Assembly: GCF_014203755.1 (NCBI RefSeq)
Contig: NZ_JACHJS010000001.1
Coordinates: 6,634,001-6,698,000 of the forward strand
Direction: 5' to 3'
DNA from: Saccharothrix violaceirubra
GTDB taxonomy: Bacteria > Actinomycetota > Actinomycetes > Mycobacteriales > Pseudonocardiaceae
DNA: 64,000 nucleotides
This document shows positions 48,252-57,330 of this stretch, one piece after another. The notes beneath the pieces were generated by a model that saw nothing but the letters and a program-made list of their open reading frames with translations, did no database searches and had not been told where the DNA came from. The stretch's first letter is position 1. Each line of letters begins with the position of its first letter. Made by a program: the position numbers and the translations under genes.

Positions 48252-49037
48252 TCACCGCAGGTTGCGCTCGAACACCAGGCGCAGGCCCAGCAGGGTCAGG
48301 TCGGGCACGTGGGTCTGGATCGTCGCCGACTCGGACACCACCAGCGGCGCCAGGCCGCCGGTCGCGATGATCGTCACGTCGCCCGGCTCGGTGGCGTGCA
48401 ACTCGTCGACGATCCGCCGGACCAGGCCGTCGACCTGGCCCACGAAGCCGTAGACGATGCCCGACTGGAGGCACTCGACGGTGTTCTTGCCGATCACCGA
48501 CCGGGGCCGGACCAGCTCGACCTTGCGGAGCTGGGCGGCGCGCGCGGCCAGCGCGTCGACCGAGATCTCGATGCCCGGCGCCAACGCGCCGCCGAGGAAC
48601 TCGCCCTTGGCCGAGATCACGTCCAGGTTCGTGGACGTGCCGAAGTCGACCACCACGCACGCGGTGCTGTACAGGTGGTGCGCGGCCAGGGTGTTGATCA
48701 CCCGGTCCGAGCCCACCTCCTTGGGGTTGTCGACCAGCAGCGGCACACCGGTCTTCACACCCGGCTCGACCAGCACCTTCGGCACGGACGAGTAGTACCG
48801 GCCGAGCATCACGCGCAGTTCGCGGAGCACGGCGGGCACGGTCGACAGCGCCGAGATGCCGGTGATCTTGTCGGCGTACTCGCCGAGCAGGCCGCGCATG
48901 GTCAGCGCCAGCTCGTCGGCGGTCATCCGCGCGTCGGTGCGCATCCGCCAGTCGCGGAGCAGCTCGGCCTTGTCGCCGGAACCCTCGTACAGGCCCAGGA
49001 CGATGTTGGTGTTGCCGACGTCGATGGCGAGCAGCAC
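48252..49037 (-). CDS. coaX: Type III pantothenate kinase
   Basis: A 261-residue ASKHA-fold kinase. It has DVGNTNIVLGLYEG (phosphate-binding loop), GSDRVINTLAAHH, VVDFGTSTNLDVI and IIATGGLAPLV. It phosphorylates pantothenate, the first committed step to coenzyme A. The GTG start has GGGGAGGGG before it. It is cotranscribed with panD and panC, which make pantothenate. Confidence 0.95.
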   Translation of the reverse strand: MLLAIDVGNTNIVLGLYEGSGDKAELLRDWRMRTDARMTADELALTMRGLLGEYADKITGISALSTVPAVLRELRVMLGRYYSSVPKVLVEPGVKTGVPLLVDNPKEVGSDRVINTLAAHHLYSTACVVVDFGTSTNLDVISAKGEFLGGALAPGIEISVDALAARAAQLRKVELVRPRSVIGKNTVECLQSGIVYGFVGQVDGLVRRIVDELHATEPGDVTIIATGGLAPLVVSESATIQTHVPDLTLLGLRLVFERNLR

Positions 49038-49049
49038 GACGCCCCTCCC

Positions 49050-49517
49050 CTAGTTCTCGGCCTGGATGAGCGCGTCGAGCGCGGCGGCGTCCTCGGTCTC
49101 CGACGACGCCGTGACCGCGCCGCTGAGCAGGCCGGAGCCGGCGGGCGCGTGCGCGGCGTCGACGCCGAGGTCCACGACCCGGTTGTCCGCGTCCACGAAC
49201 ACGACCTTGGGCTCGTACACGCGGGCCTCCAGGTCGTCCATCTGCCCGTAGGAGATGAGGATGACCAGGTCGCCGGGCTTGACCAGGTGCGCGGCGGCAC
49301 CGTTGATGCCGATCACGCCCGACCCGCGCTCGCCGGGGATCACGTAGGTCTCCAGGCGGGCGCCGTTGGTCACGTCCACGATCGCGACCTGCTCGCCGGG
49401 CAGCAGGTCGGCCGCCGCCATCAGGTCCTCGTCGACGGTGACCGAACCGACGTAGTGCAGGTCCGCCTGGGTGACGGTGGCCCGGTGGATCTTCGACTTG
49501 AGCATGGTGCGGAACAT
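49050..49517 (-). CDS. panD: Aspartate 1-decarboxylase
   Basis: A 155-residue pyruvoyl enzyme turning aspartate into beta-alanine. It is made as a proenzyme cleaved at G24-S25 within YVGSVTVD, where Ser becomes pyruvoyl. The core ([42 protein letters not shown]) is complete, and a C-terminal Ala/Asp tail of about 30 residues is extra. GAGGGGG precedes the ATG. Confidence 0.96.
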   Translation of the reverse strand: MFRTMLKSKIHRATVTQADLHYVGSVTVDEDLMAAADLLPGEQVAIVDVTNGARLETYVIPGERGSGVIGINGAAAHLVKPGDLVILISYGQMDDLEARVYEPKVVFVDADNRVVDLGVDAAHAPAGSGLLSGAVTASSETEDAAALDALIQAEN

Positions 49518-49528
49518 CGGTGTCCCCC

Positions 49529-50419
49529 TCACTCGTCGCCGGTGCCGAGCAGCACGGCGATGTTGTCGATCAGGCGGGTCCCGCCGACCCGGGCGGCGAC
49601 GAGCAGGCGCGCGTCGCCGTTCTCCGGGGCCGGTCCCAGGTCCGGGGCGCGCAGCTCCAGGTAGTCCACCTCGACGCCCGGGACGCTCGCCAGCGTCTCG
49701 CCGGCGACGCGCAGCACGGCGTCGCCGCCCTGCCCGCTGACGTGCGCGCCGGCGACGAGCGCGGCCGACAGCGCGGTCGCGGTCTCCCGCTCGGCCGCGG
49801 ACAGGTAGCGGTTGCGCGACGACAACGCCAGGCCGTCGTGCTCGCGCACGGTCGGCACGCCCACCACCGCGGTCGGGAAGTCCAGGTCGCGTGCCATCCG
49901 GTGGATCAGCGTGAGCTGCTGGTAGTCCTTCTCGCCGAACACCGCGTAGTTCGGCCGCACGATGTTGAACAGCTTGGCCACGACGGTCAGCACGCCCGCG
50001 AAGTGGCCGGGCCGGGACGCGCCCTCCAGCTCGCCGCCGAGCGGTCCGGGGTCCAGCGTGACCGTGCTGCCGGGCAGGTACATGTCGGCCGGCTCGGGCG
50101 CGAACACCAGGCCGACGCGTTCCTCGCGGCAGATGTCCACGTCCGCGTCGAGCGTGCGCGGGTAGCGCTCGAAGTCCTCGCCGGCGCCGAACTGGGTCGG
50201 GTTCACGAAGATCGACACCACGACCACGGTGTTCTGCATGACGTGCGCCTCGCGGATCAGCTTGCGGTGGCCCGCGTGCAACGCGCCCATCGTGGGCACG
50301 AGCGCGATGTTGCGCCCGGCCGCGCGCAACGCGGCGACCACCCGGGCGAGCCGGGCGGGGTCGCGGTGCACCGTGACGTCGTTCGGCGCGTAGTCGTCCT
50401 TGGAGAGCGGCTTCGTCAT
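49529..50419 (-). CDS. panC: Pantothenate synthetase
   Basis: A 296-residue ATP-dependent ligase joining pantoate and beta-alanine. Nucleotide-binding motifs are [12 protein letters not shown] and [22 protein letters not shown] and FGEKDYQQL are also conserved. The ATG overlaps the stop of the DUF2520 gene (ATGA), and panD starts just downstream, so synthesis of both precursors is co-regulated. Confidence 0.96.
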   Translation of the reverse strand: MTKPLSKDDYAPNDVTVHRDPARLARVVAALRAAGRNIALVPTMGALHAGHRKLIREAHVMQNTVVVVSIFVNPTQFGAGEDFERYPRTLDADVDICREERVGLVFAPEPADMYLPGSTVTLDPGPLGGELEGASRPGHFAGVLTVVAKLFNIVRPNYAVFGEKDYQQLTLIHRMARDLDFPTAVVGVPTVREHDGLALSSRNRYLSAAERETATALSAALVAGAHVSGQGGDAVLRVAGETLASVPGVEVDYLELRAPDLGPAPENGDARLLVAARVGGTRLIDNIAVLLGTGDE

Positions 50420-51309
50420 GCCTGTTCCTCGTCGAGGGTGGAGCGGACATCGGCGGCCAGGTCGGCCTTGAGCAGCCCGGCGGCCGACGCGCGGTCGGCC
50501 GTGCGCCGGGCCAGCGCCCGGTAGGCGGGCAGGGTCGGCGAGTCGGCGAGCACGGCGAGGTGCTTGGCCACGGTGCCCGCGTCGCCCCGGGCGACCGGGC
50601 CGGTGAGCGCGCGGTCGCCGTGCCGCAGCACGTTGTCCAGCGCGGCCGAGAGCAGCGGGCCGAGCACGCGTTCGGCGTCCTGGACACCGGCCGCGCGCAG
50701 CGTGTCGGCGCAGTCGGCGACCAGCGTGATCAGGTGGTTGGCGCCGTGCGCCAGGGCCGCGTGGTAGAGCGGGCGGGCCGTCTCGGGCACGCGCACGGGC
50801 TCGGCGGACATCTCCACGACGAGCGCCTCGCCCACGTGCCAGGCCGCCTCGTCGCCGTCGGCCGCGGTGATGCCGACCGAGCAGGCGGTGAGGCGTTGGA
50901 CGTCCTCGGAACGCCCGGTGAACGTCATCACCGGGTGCAGGGCCACGCACAGCGCGCCGGCCCGCGCGGCGGGCGCCAGGACCTCGACGCCGTGCGCGCC
51001 GCTCGTGTGCACGACGATCTGTCCGGGCCGGACCGAGTCGGTGGCGACCAGACCGCGCACGAGACCGGCGAGTTCGTCGTCGGGCACGGCCAGCAGCACC
51101 AGGTCGGCGGACGCGGCCACGTCGGGCGGCGGGAGGACGGGGACGTCGGGCAGCAGCTCCTCGGCCCGGCACAGCGAGTCGCGCGAGACAGCGGACACCG
51201 AGGCGACGAGGTGGCCCGAGCGGGCGAGCGCGGCGCCGAGCACCGAGCCGACCCGGCCCGCCGAGATCACCCCGACGGCCAACCGCGCGGGGCGGGGGGT
51301 CGCGTCCAT
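50416..51309 (-). CDS. Rossmann-like and DUF2520 domain protein
   Basis: A 297-residue protein. An N-terminal NAD(P)-binding Rossmann domain ([22 protein letters not shown], with later [13 protein letters not shown]) precedes a helical DUF2520 domain (about 150-290) containing HPVMTFTG and the [12 protein letters not shown] helix. The fold resembles 6-phosphogluconate dehydrogenase/ketopantoate reductase-type enzymes. Tight coupling to panC makes a ketopantoate reductase role plausible, and the M. tuberculosis counterpart is Rv3603c. This is inference from context. GGAGC before the ATG. Confidence 0.85.
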   Translation of the reverse strand: MDATPRPARLAVGVISAGRVGSVLGAALARSGHLVASVSAVSRDSLCRAEELLPDVPVLPPPDVAASADLVLLAVPDDELAGLVRGLVATDSVRPGQIVVHTSGAHGVEVLAPAARAGALCVALHPVMTFTGRSEDVQRLTACSVGITAADGDEAAWHVGEALVVEMSAEPVRVPETARPLYHAALAHGANHLITLVADCADTLRAAGVQDAERVLGPLLSAALDNVLRHGDRALTGPVARGDAGTVAKHLAVLADSPTLPAYRALARRTADRASAAGLLKADLAADVRSTLDEEQA

Positions 51310-51396
51310 GCGACGTAGCTCCTTCAGGCGTTCCAGTCCCTATGCCGGGTACCGGACGACGCTCCCGAGCGTAATCCGGCGTATCCGACGCGGCCG

Positions 51397-52563
51397 TCAA
51401 CTGCGACGAACACCACCGGCGGCCTTGAGCGCACCCGGTGCCTCCACGGCGGCTTTCCGTGCGGCGACAAGGGCTGCGAGCAGCCGTTCGTGCCGCTGGT
51501 CGGCGTCGGCACCGGCCGTGCCGGCGGCGATGCGGTGGCGCAGGAAGGCCAGTTCGGTCGCGGCCACCTGGTAGCCGGCCACGGCCCGGGCCGCCTGGTC
51601 GCCGACCTTGCGCTTGACCCGCCGCCGCCACGCCCGCCGACCCTGGAGGCTGGCCAGCAGGGAGACCTCGCTCGCCGCGATCCAGCGCTCCTGCGCCATG
51701 CCGGGCAGTTGGCCGGCGACGATCCGCTGCTCGCGGCGGCGTTGCCACACGACCAGGGCCACCATGGCGGCGAACACCGGGACCATGATCAGGAAGTACA
51801 GGTTGATGAACGTCGAGCCGGTGCCGACCGTCGTGGAGAAGTTCCACAGCGAGTGCAGGCCGGCCGCGCCCAGGTAGCCCAGGATCGGCGCGGCGATCCG
51901 GATGCCGCGCCGGTCGAGCGTCGCCGCGATCCCGATCCCGATGCCGGTCAGGGACGTGAACAGCGGGTGCGCGAACGGGCTGAGCACGCCGCGCAGGATG
52001 AACAGCGCGACCACGCCGTTGGACAGGTCGCCGAAACCGCTGACCGAGAAGACCCGGGCGAAGTAGTAGATGTTCTCGGTGAACGCGAAGCCCGCGGCCG
52101 TGACGCCCGCGTAGACGATGCCGTCGACCACGCCGTCGAACTCGTCGCGCCGGCGCAGGTAGAGCACGAGCACGAAGGCGGCCTTGGTGGCCTCCTCGAC
52201 GATCGGCGCGCCCAGCACGGCGGCGAACGTGGCGCCGTCGCCGTTGATCAGGTCGCCGAGCACGTGCGCGGTCTGGTTGAACACCAGCGAGGTGATCGTC
52301 GCGCCGCACGCACCCCAGGCGAACGCGAACAGCAGCATCTTCGCGGGCTCGGGCTCCCAGCGGTCCACCCACAGGCAGGTGCCGATCACGGCGGCGACCG
52401 GCAGCAGCGCGGCGACCGCGCCGACCAGGATCGGACCGAGGCCGATCTTGGACGTGCCCAGGCTGAAGAGGACGATCCCGCACACGCCGAGCACGATCAG
52501 GAACAGCACCGGCAGCAGCACGGTGATGCGGCGTCGGTCGAAGCGCGGGCGGGTGTCGGTCAC
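51397..52563 (-). CDS. PrsW-family intramembrane metalloprotease
   Basis: A 388-residue membrane protein with about eight helices. PrsW hallmarks are the EExxK-type motif APIVEEATKA, FTENIYY, PFAHPLFTS and GLHSLWN, which supply metal-binding Glu and His residues. PrsW in Bacillus cleaves an anti-sigma factor; the target here is unknown and no anti-sigma gene is adjacent. A basic cytoplasmic tail of about 120 residues is Arg/Ala-rich. GTG 52563 has TAAGGT eight bases before it, so the mRNA may be leaderless. Confidence 0.88.
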   Translation of the reverse strand: MTDTRPRFDRRRITVLLPVLFLIVLGVCGIVLFSLGTSKIGLGPILVGAVAALLPVAAVIGTCLWVDRWEPEPAKMLLFAFAWGACGATITSLVFNQTAHVLGDLINGDGATFAAVLGAPIVEEATKAAFVLVLYLRRRDEFDGVVDGIVYAGVTAAGFAFTENIYYFARVFSVSGFGDLSNGVVALFILRGVLSPFAHPLFTSLTGIGIGIAATLDRRGIRIAAPILGYLGAAGLHSLWNFSTTVGTGSTFINLYFLIMVPVFAAMVALVVWQRRREQRIVAGQLPGMAQERWIAASEVSLLASLQGRRAWRRRVKRKVGDQAARAVAGYQVAATELAFLRHRIAAGTAGADADQRHERLLAALVAARKAAVEAPGALKAAGGVRRS

Positions 52564-52593
52564 AGTGGGCAACCTTAAAGGGACACTTCACGC

Positions 52594-53499
52594 ATGCGGG
52601 ACTCGGAAGCCGCTTGGCGTGCCGCGTTGTACGGCCCGTCGGGGTTCTTCACGCTCGGCGAGCGGCCCGTCGACCACTTCCGCACGGCGCCCCTGGTGGG
52701 TCCGGAACTGGCCGAGGCGCTGCTCGTACTGCTGGAACGGGTGGACGCCGCCCTCGGCCGGCCGGCGCGGTTGGACTTCGTGGACGTGGGTGCGGGCGGC
52801 GGTGAACTCTCGGGCGCGATCCGCCGACTGGCTCCGAGCCGACTGGCGGACCGGCTGGTCGTGACGGCCGTGGACGTCGGTCCCCCGCGTGCCGTGCCGG
52901 GCGTGGAGTGGACCGCCGACCTGCCGCGCTCGGTGACCGGGCTGCTCGTCGGGCACGAATGGCTGGACGCCATCCCGTGCCCGCTCGTGTCGTGGCCGTG
53001 CGCGGACCCGTGGGTGCGGCGGTGGTGGCCGTTGCGACCGGGGTGGTCGGCCGAGGTGGGCCGGCCGCGTGACGAGGCTTGGGCGGACGCGGTGGCACGG
53101 GTGCGCGGGGCGGCGTTGGCGGTGGACTACGGGCACCTGCTGGCGGACAGGGCGGCGGGGCGGTACGCGTCGGGGACGTTCGCGGCCTACCGGGCGGGGC
53201 GGCAGATCGAGCCGGTGTTCGACGGGTCGTGCGATCTGACGGCGCACGTGGCGTTGGACGCCTGCGCGGAGGCGGCCGGGGAGCCTTACATGCTCGTGTC
53301 GCAGCGTGACGCGTTGGAGGCGTTGGGCGTGGGGGCTTCCGCGCCGGCCGGCGCGGGCATGGCCTGGCTGGACTCCGCGGCCCGTGCGGGTCGGGTGGCG
53401 GAACTGCGCGCGATCCCGGGGCTGGGGGCGTTCGGGTGGTTGTTGCACGCCCGCGAGATCCCGATGCCGCTGCCGCCGTTGCCGGCGTGGGTGCCCTGA
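52594..53499 (+). CDS. MidA/NDUFAF7-type SAM-dependent methyltransferase
   Basis: A 301-residue member of the DUF185/MidA/NDUFAF7 group. The family start YGPSGFFTLGERPVDHFRT is present, then the SAM-binding loop FVDVGAGGGELSGAI, VVTAVDVGPP, VGHEWLDAIPC and VDYGHLLADRAAGRYASGT. In eukaryotes NDUFAF7 dimethylates an arginine of complex I subunit NDUFS2, the NuoD equivalent. A stand-alone NuoD homolog lies two genes downstream, so a matching substrate is nearby. The chain is shorter than typical MidA (about 400). The gene is divergent from prsW across 30 bp. Confidence 0.88.
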   Translation: MRDSEAAWRAALYGPSGFFTLGERPVDHFRTAPLVGPELAEALLVLLERVDAALGRPARLDFVDVGAGGGELSGAIRRLAPSRLADRLVVTAVDVGPPRAVPGVEWTADLPRSVTGLLVGHEWLDAIPCPLVSWPCADPWVRRWWPLRPGWSAEVGRPRDEAWADAVARVRGAALAVDYGHLLADRAAGRYASGTFAAYRAGRQIEPVFDGSCDLTAHVALDACAEAAGEPYMLVSQRDALEALGVGASAPAGAGMAWLDSAARAGRVAELRAIPGLGAFGWLLHAREIPMPLPPLPAWVP

Positions 53500-53512
53500 T
53501 CACCCGATCGAG

Positions 53513-53556
53513 GGTGCCTGAATGCACATTTCGCGGTGTCCGAACGTATAACTCGC
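53513..53556 (+). repeat. Two tandem 22-bp intergenic repeat units
   Basis: Units 53513-53534 and 53535-53556. The second is identical to the unit at 14501-14522. The array lies 14 bases after the methyltransferase stop. Confidence 0.92.
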
Positions 53557-53613
53557 GGGTTTGAGGGCTGAAGACCGCCGGCGTTCCCTGGGGGTGGGGA
53601 AGAGGGTGGGGGT

Positions 53614-54060
53614 ATGCGAATTCATGCGTTGCCCGAAGCCGTGGTCGAGCGGGCGCGGGCGTCGGCGGGGGTGGACGAGTTCCACGAGTTGCGTGACGAG
53701 GCCGTGGGGGCGCCGTTGCGTTGTTGTCTGCGGCGGGCCGGCGAAGGGGAGGCCGTCGTGTTGTTCCGGTACTCGCCCACGGCCGGGACCGGGCCCTATG
53801 CGGAGCTGGGACCGGTGTTCGTGCACGCGGAGCCGTGCGGTGGGCTCGACCGGGACGACGTGTTCCCCGAGGCGTTCCGGCATTCGCCCCGGGTTTTCCG
53901 GGCCTACGGGCCGGAGGGGCGGATCGAGGGCGGTCGGGTCGTGGAGGTCGGGTCGTTGGACGCGGAACTCGCCCGCATGCTCGACGACCCCGCGGTCGTC
54001 GAGGTCCAGGTGCGCAGCGCTTCGCACGGGTGCTTCCTGTTCGCGGTGACGCCCGGCTGA
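53614..54060 (+). CDS. DUF1203 family protein
   Basis: A 148-residue soluble protein matching the DUF1203 pattern: start IHALPEAVVERARAS, middle CCLRRAGEGEAVVLFRYSP, YAELGPVFVHAEPC, and end VEVQVRSASHGCFLFAV. No catalytic role is known for the family. A purine-rich stretch (GGGGAAGAGGGTGGGGGT) precedes the ATG. It sits between the MidA-type methyltransferase and the NuoD-like gene, all in one direction. Confidence 0.8.
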   Translation: MRIHALPEAVVERARASAGVDEFHELRDEAVGAPLRCCLRRAGEGEAVVLFRYSPTAGTGPYAELGPVFVHAEPCGGLDRDDVFPEAFRHSPRVFRAYGPEGRIEGGRVVEVGSLDAELARMLDDPAVVEVQVRSASHGCFLFAVTPG

Positions 54061-54077
54061 CATGCGAGCATGGGCGC

Positions 54078-55142
54078 GTGCAGATCACCGTCGGCGTGGG
54101 GGCCGGTGCGCGACATCTCGGCGTCGACCGGGTCGTCGACCTCGGCCCCCTGCACCCCTCGGCGCACGGCGCCTACCGACTTCGGCTCACCGTGCGCGAC
54201 GACTCCGTCATCACGGCCGCCGAGCCGCTCGTCGGCCACCTCCACCGCGGCGCCGAGAAGCTCTTCGAGGTGCGTGACTACCGACAGGTGCTGACCCTGG
54301 CCAACCGGCACGACTGGCTGGCCGCGTTCTGCAACGAGCTGGCCGTCGCGCTGGCCGTCGAACGCATGACGGGCATGGACGTGCCGCCGCGCGCCCAGGT
54401 GCTGCGCGCGATCCTGTGCGAGGTCAACCGGGTCGTGGCGCACGTCGTCTTCCTCGCCCCGATCACCGGGGCACGGGGTCGTGAGGCCGTGCAGACCGTG
54501 CTGGAGGAGGCGTCGGGCGGGCGCGTCCACTTCATGTTCAACCGGATCGGCGGACTGCGCGAGGACGTGCCCGCCGGCTGGGTGGACCGCACGCTCGACG
54601 CACTGTCCACAGTGGACGTCGGCACCGTGCCGGAAGGGCTGGCCGGACTCGGCGTGCTGAGCCGGGAAGCCGCCCTGGGCCACGGCGTCACCGGGCCGAT
54701 CGGCCGGGCGTCCGGAGTGGACTTCGACCTGCGCCGCGACGACCCGTTGCCCGCCTACCGCGACCTCGGCTTCACACCGGTCGTGCGCTCCGACGGCGAC
54801 GCGCACGCCCGCGTGCGCACCATGGTCGACGAGGTCGGGCAGTCCAGGACGCTGGTCCGCACGCTGGTCGGCCTGCTGCCCGGCGGGCCGGTGAACCTGC
54901 GTCTGCCCAAGGCGGTCAAGGCCCCCGAGGGTTCGGTCTACACGTGGGTCGAGGCACCGTTGGGCACGTCCGGCGTCCACCTCGCGTCACGGGGCGAGAA
55001 GACGCCGTGGCGGCTCAAGCTGCGTACGCCGTCGTTCAACAACGTGCAGGCGTTGTCGGCCCTGCTGCCCGGCACCCGGGTCGACGACCTGCCGGCCGTG
55101 CTGGGCTCGTTCGCCGTGGTCGTCGGCGACATCGACAAGTAG
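54078..55142 (+). CDS. Stand-alone NuoD-like protein (NADH dehydrogenase subunit D paralog)
   Basis: A 354-residue homolog of the 49-kDa complex I subunit, about 80 residues shorter than NuoD and outside any nuo operon. GPLHPSAHG keeps the quinone-site His (H30), and HLHRGAEK keeps the Arg (R57) equal to bovine NDUFS2 R85, which NDUFAF7 methylates. The residue matching the quinone-contacting Tyr (bovine Y108, Thermus Y87) is Trp80 in RHDWLAAF. No hydrogenase Cys motifs exist. The C-terminal part (APEGSVYTWVEAPLG, KLRTPSFNNVQAL) is NuoD-like. The GTG at 54078 is chosen since the fold begins right after it. It may act in a modified or partial complex. Confidence 0.88.
   Translation: MQITVGVGAGARHLGVDRVVDLGPLHPSAHGAYRLRLTVRDDSVITAAEPLVGHLHRGAEKLFEVRDYRQVLTLANRHDWLAAFCNELAVALAVERMTGMDVPPRAQVLRAILCEVNRVVAHVVFLAPITGARGREAVQTVLEEASGGRVHFMFNRIGGLREDVPAGWVDRTLDALSTVDVGTVPEGLAGLGVLSREAALGHGVTGPIGRASGVDFDLRRDDPLPAYRDLGFTPVVRSDGDAHARVRTMVDEVGQSRTLVRTLVGLLPGGPVNLRLPKAVKAPEGSVYTWVEAPLGTSGVHLASRGEKTPWRLKLRTPSFNNVQALSALLPGTRVDDLPAVLGSFAVVVGDIDK
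54606..54616. repeat. TCCACAGTGGA palindrome inside the NuoD-like gene
   Basis: Reads TCC ACA GTG GA(C), Ser-Thr-Val-Asp. ACA is a rare threonine codon here. Confidence 0.7.
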
Positions 55143-55259
55143 GACGGTCGGTTCAGGCGGCGGGCGACTCGCTGACCGACTTGCCGTCCGCGTGCACACC
55201 GTTCCGGCCCGCAGGCGACCGCCCGGTCCTCGGCGGTCCGCCGCGACGGAACCCGCCGG
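55143..55259 (-). pseudogene. Remnant duplicate of the 3' end of the DUF6779 gene
   Basis: 55168-55256 is a diverged copy of 55316-55430, the end of the neighbouring gene: CCGACTTGCCGTCCGC and GGTCCTCGGCGGTCCGCCGC occur in both, in the same order. On the minus strand it reads VPSRRTAEDRAV before drifting out of frame. It is probably left by unequal recombination in the repeat region. Confidence 0.75.
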
Positions 55260-56846
55260 TCAGTCCTCGCGACGGCGACGGCGACGCGGCGAGTCGGCGC
55301 CACCGAACGCGGCGAGCAACTCACTCACCGACTTGCCGTCCGCATGCGCACCGCTCGGCTCGGGAGACTCGGCCCGCCGATGACCACCCTCGACCACCCG
55401 GTCCTCGGCGGTCCGCCGCGACGGGACCTGGTGGAAGCCGCTGTCGTCGGCCGGACGGCGTTGTTCGGCGGGCTTCGGTGCCACGGGCGCCCGGTAACCG
55501 CTCTCCTCGGCGGCGGTCCGACGCGGGGGCACCTGGTGGAAGCCGCTGTCCTCGGCCGGACGGCGTTGTTCCGCGGGCTTCGGTGCCACGGGCGCCCGGT
55601 AACCGCTCTCCTCAGCCGGACGGCGAGGAGCGCCGTAGGCGGGATCGTCGGCGAGCCGGCGGGGTGCGGGTGCGGTCGTCCGCGCGGTCGGGCGGACGGG
55701 TTCGCGGTAACCGCTCTCCTCCGCACGGCGCGCGGCCGGCTGCTCGGGCCGGCGGGCGACGTCCGCCTCGGACAGCGGGTTGATCATCGCGGTGCGTTCG
55801 GCGACCCGGCTTCGTCGCTCGGGCTTCGGGGCTTCCGCGCGTGCGGGTTCGGGGCGGACGGCCTCGGCGCGGACCGGTTCGGCGCGAGTCGGTTCGGCGC
55901 GGGCCGGTTCCGGGCGGCGGGATTCGGGGCGGGCGGGTTCACGGGCGGGCTCGGTGCGGCGGACCTGGCCGGGCACGGGGTCGGGTCGGCGGGCCTGCTC
56001 GGCCGGCCTGGCCGGTGTCTCGCGGCGGGGTTCCTCGGCGGCCGGGCGGACGTCCACCCTGGTCGCGCCGGCGGCCGGGTCGAGGCGGTCGGCGAGGTCC
56101 GCGCGGGTGACGCGTTCGGTCGACTCGGGTCGGGGCGCGGCGGGCCGTTGCGGGGCGGCAGGACGCTGCGGGGCGGCGGCACGGGCCGGTTCGCGGCGCA
56201 CGGGCTCCGGGCGGGCGGGTTCGGGACGCCGCACCTGCTCCTTGCGCGCGGCCTCGGCCGCGACGCGTTCGATCAGCTCGGTGCGCTCGACCGGCGGGTC
56301 CGCCTTCTTGGCGACCGGTGCGGCGGTGATCACGCGCTGGTCGACGGCCGGCAGCAGCCGGGACTGGTCCGACAGCGACCGCATCCGGGTCGCCTCGGCG
56401 CGCAACGCCACGCGTTCGACGAGCACCTCGCCGCCGAGGAGGACCTCCAGGTTCTCCTTCAACGCGCGCAACTCCTCGCGCAACGCCGTCAGGTCGTCCT
56501 GGGACTCCTCGCGGACGCGCTTGCGGGTCTCGGTCTCCAGCTCCAGCTCGTACTCGCGCCGGGCGGCGACCTCGCGTTCCAGCTCCAGCTCGTAGACGGA
56601 CTGGAGGTCGGCGACCTCGTGGTCGCGTTCGGCCGCCTGCCGCCGGTACCGGGCGGCGAGGAACGCGCCGACGAGCGCGGCCCACAGCGCGGACACCACG
56701 GCCAGCCGGAGCCACCGGGCGTTGTCGCTGAGCACCAGCACCGCCGCCGCGACGAGCGCCAAGCCGAGCGCCGCGACCAGCAGCAGCCGCGCGAACCCAC
56801 GCCCGCGATCGTGACGGTCGCCCTGTGACGTACCTCGCCCGGTCAT
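55260..56846 (-). CDS. DUF6779-type membrane protein with a long Pro/Arg/Glu-rich tail
   Basis: A 528-residue protein. Two transmembrane helices (about 20-40 and 46-64) precede a coiled-coil segment (about 70-135; VADLQSVYELELEREVAARREYELELETE) and a conserved piece DQSRLLPAVDQRVI. The rest (180-528) is low-complexity, with EPxRxEP units and two 35-residue repeats AEESGYRAPVAPKPAEQRRP.... It matches by position the Ala/Arg/Pro-rich membrane protein Rv3604c. Its role is unknown; cell-envelope scaffolding is a guess. TACCGT lies six bases before the ATG (leaderless type). Confidence 0.85.
   Translation of the reverse strand: MTGRGTSQGDRHDRGRGFARLLLVAALGLALVAAAVLVLSDNARWLRLAVVSALWAALVGAFLAARYRRQAAERDHEVADLQSVYELELEREVAARREYELELETETRKRVREESQDDLTALREELRALKENLEVLLGGEVLVERVALRAEATRMRSLSDQSRLLPAVDQRVITAAPVAKKADPPVERTELIERVAAEAARKEQVRRPEPARPEPVRREPARAAAPQRPAAPQRPAAPRPESTERVTRADLADRLDPAAGATRVDVRPAAEEPRRETPARPAEQARRPDPVPGQVRRTEPAREPARPESRRPEPARAEPTRAEPVRAEAVRPEPARAEAPKPERRSRVAERTAMINPLSEADVARRPEQPAARRAEESGYREPVRPTARTTAPAPRRLADDPAYGAPRRPAEESGYRAPVAPKPAEQRRPAEDSGFHQVPPRRTAAEESGYRAPVAPKPAEQRRPADDSGFHQVPSRRTAEDRVVEGGHRRAESPEPSGAHADGKSVSELLAAFGGADSPRRRRRRED
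55426..55635. repeat. Two 105-bp tandem repeats in the DUF6779 gene
   Basis: Units 55426-55530 and 55531-55635 are nearly identical and encode 35-residue copies that differ at only a few residues. The repeat keeps frame and can expand or shrink. Confidence 0.85.
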
Positions 56847-56973
56847 GGGACTACGGTACCCGGCGGTTATCCGATCGAGACCTCGGAGTCGGAGTTCCGC
56901 AGTCCATTCGGGAATAGTCCGTCACCGCGCGGCGACGTTCCGACAGCGGCGGGTGCGGACCGCGACGGCCAGG

Positions 56974-57246
56974 TCACGATACGTCGACGGCCGTTCGCCG
57001 CTCGACCGAGTGCCTCCCGGGCCGACCCCACTCCAGGTCGACGATGCCGACCCAGCAGCCGAGCCCGCCGAACAAGATCATGACGAAGGACAGGAGGATG
57101 CGGGAGAACTCCGGGGAGTACCGACCCGGCAGGTAGCCGGGCCACAGGTGGACCATCAGGAAAACGCCGAGCGCGAACAGTGCGCCGCTCAGCGCCATCA
57201 CCCCGAGGGTGCGCCACGAGGTCTTCCAACGCCCGTACCTGAACAC
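56974..57246 (-). CDS. Small two-helix membrane protein
   Basis: A 90-residue protein of unknown function. Two hydrophobic helices (about 15-32, ALSGALFALGVFLMVHLW, and 48-68, ILLSFVMILFGGLGCWVGI) are joined by a YLPGRYSPEF loop; the tail is basic. GTG start with TAAAAT six bases before it, a strong -10 for a leaderless mRNA. It lies between DUF3180 and DUF6779 genes in the same direction. Confidence 0.75.
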   Translation of the reverse strand: MFRYGRWKTSWRTLGVMALSGALFALGVFLMVHLWPGYLPGRYSPEFSRILLSFVMILFGGLGCWVGIVDLEWGRPGRHSVERRTAVDVS

Positions 57247-57330
57247 ACGGCGATTTTACGTCAAAGATCACCGAAATCGGGCTTGCCGGGCAAATTCCTC
57301 CGAGGTCCACTCGAAGAAGTCCGTCGGAGA

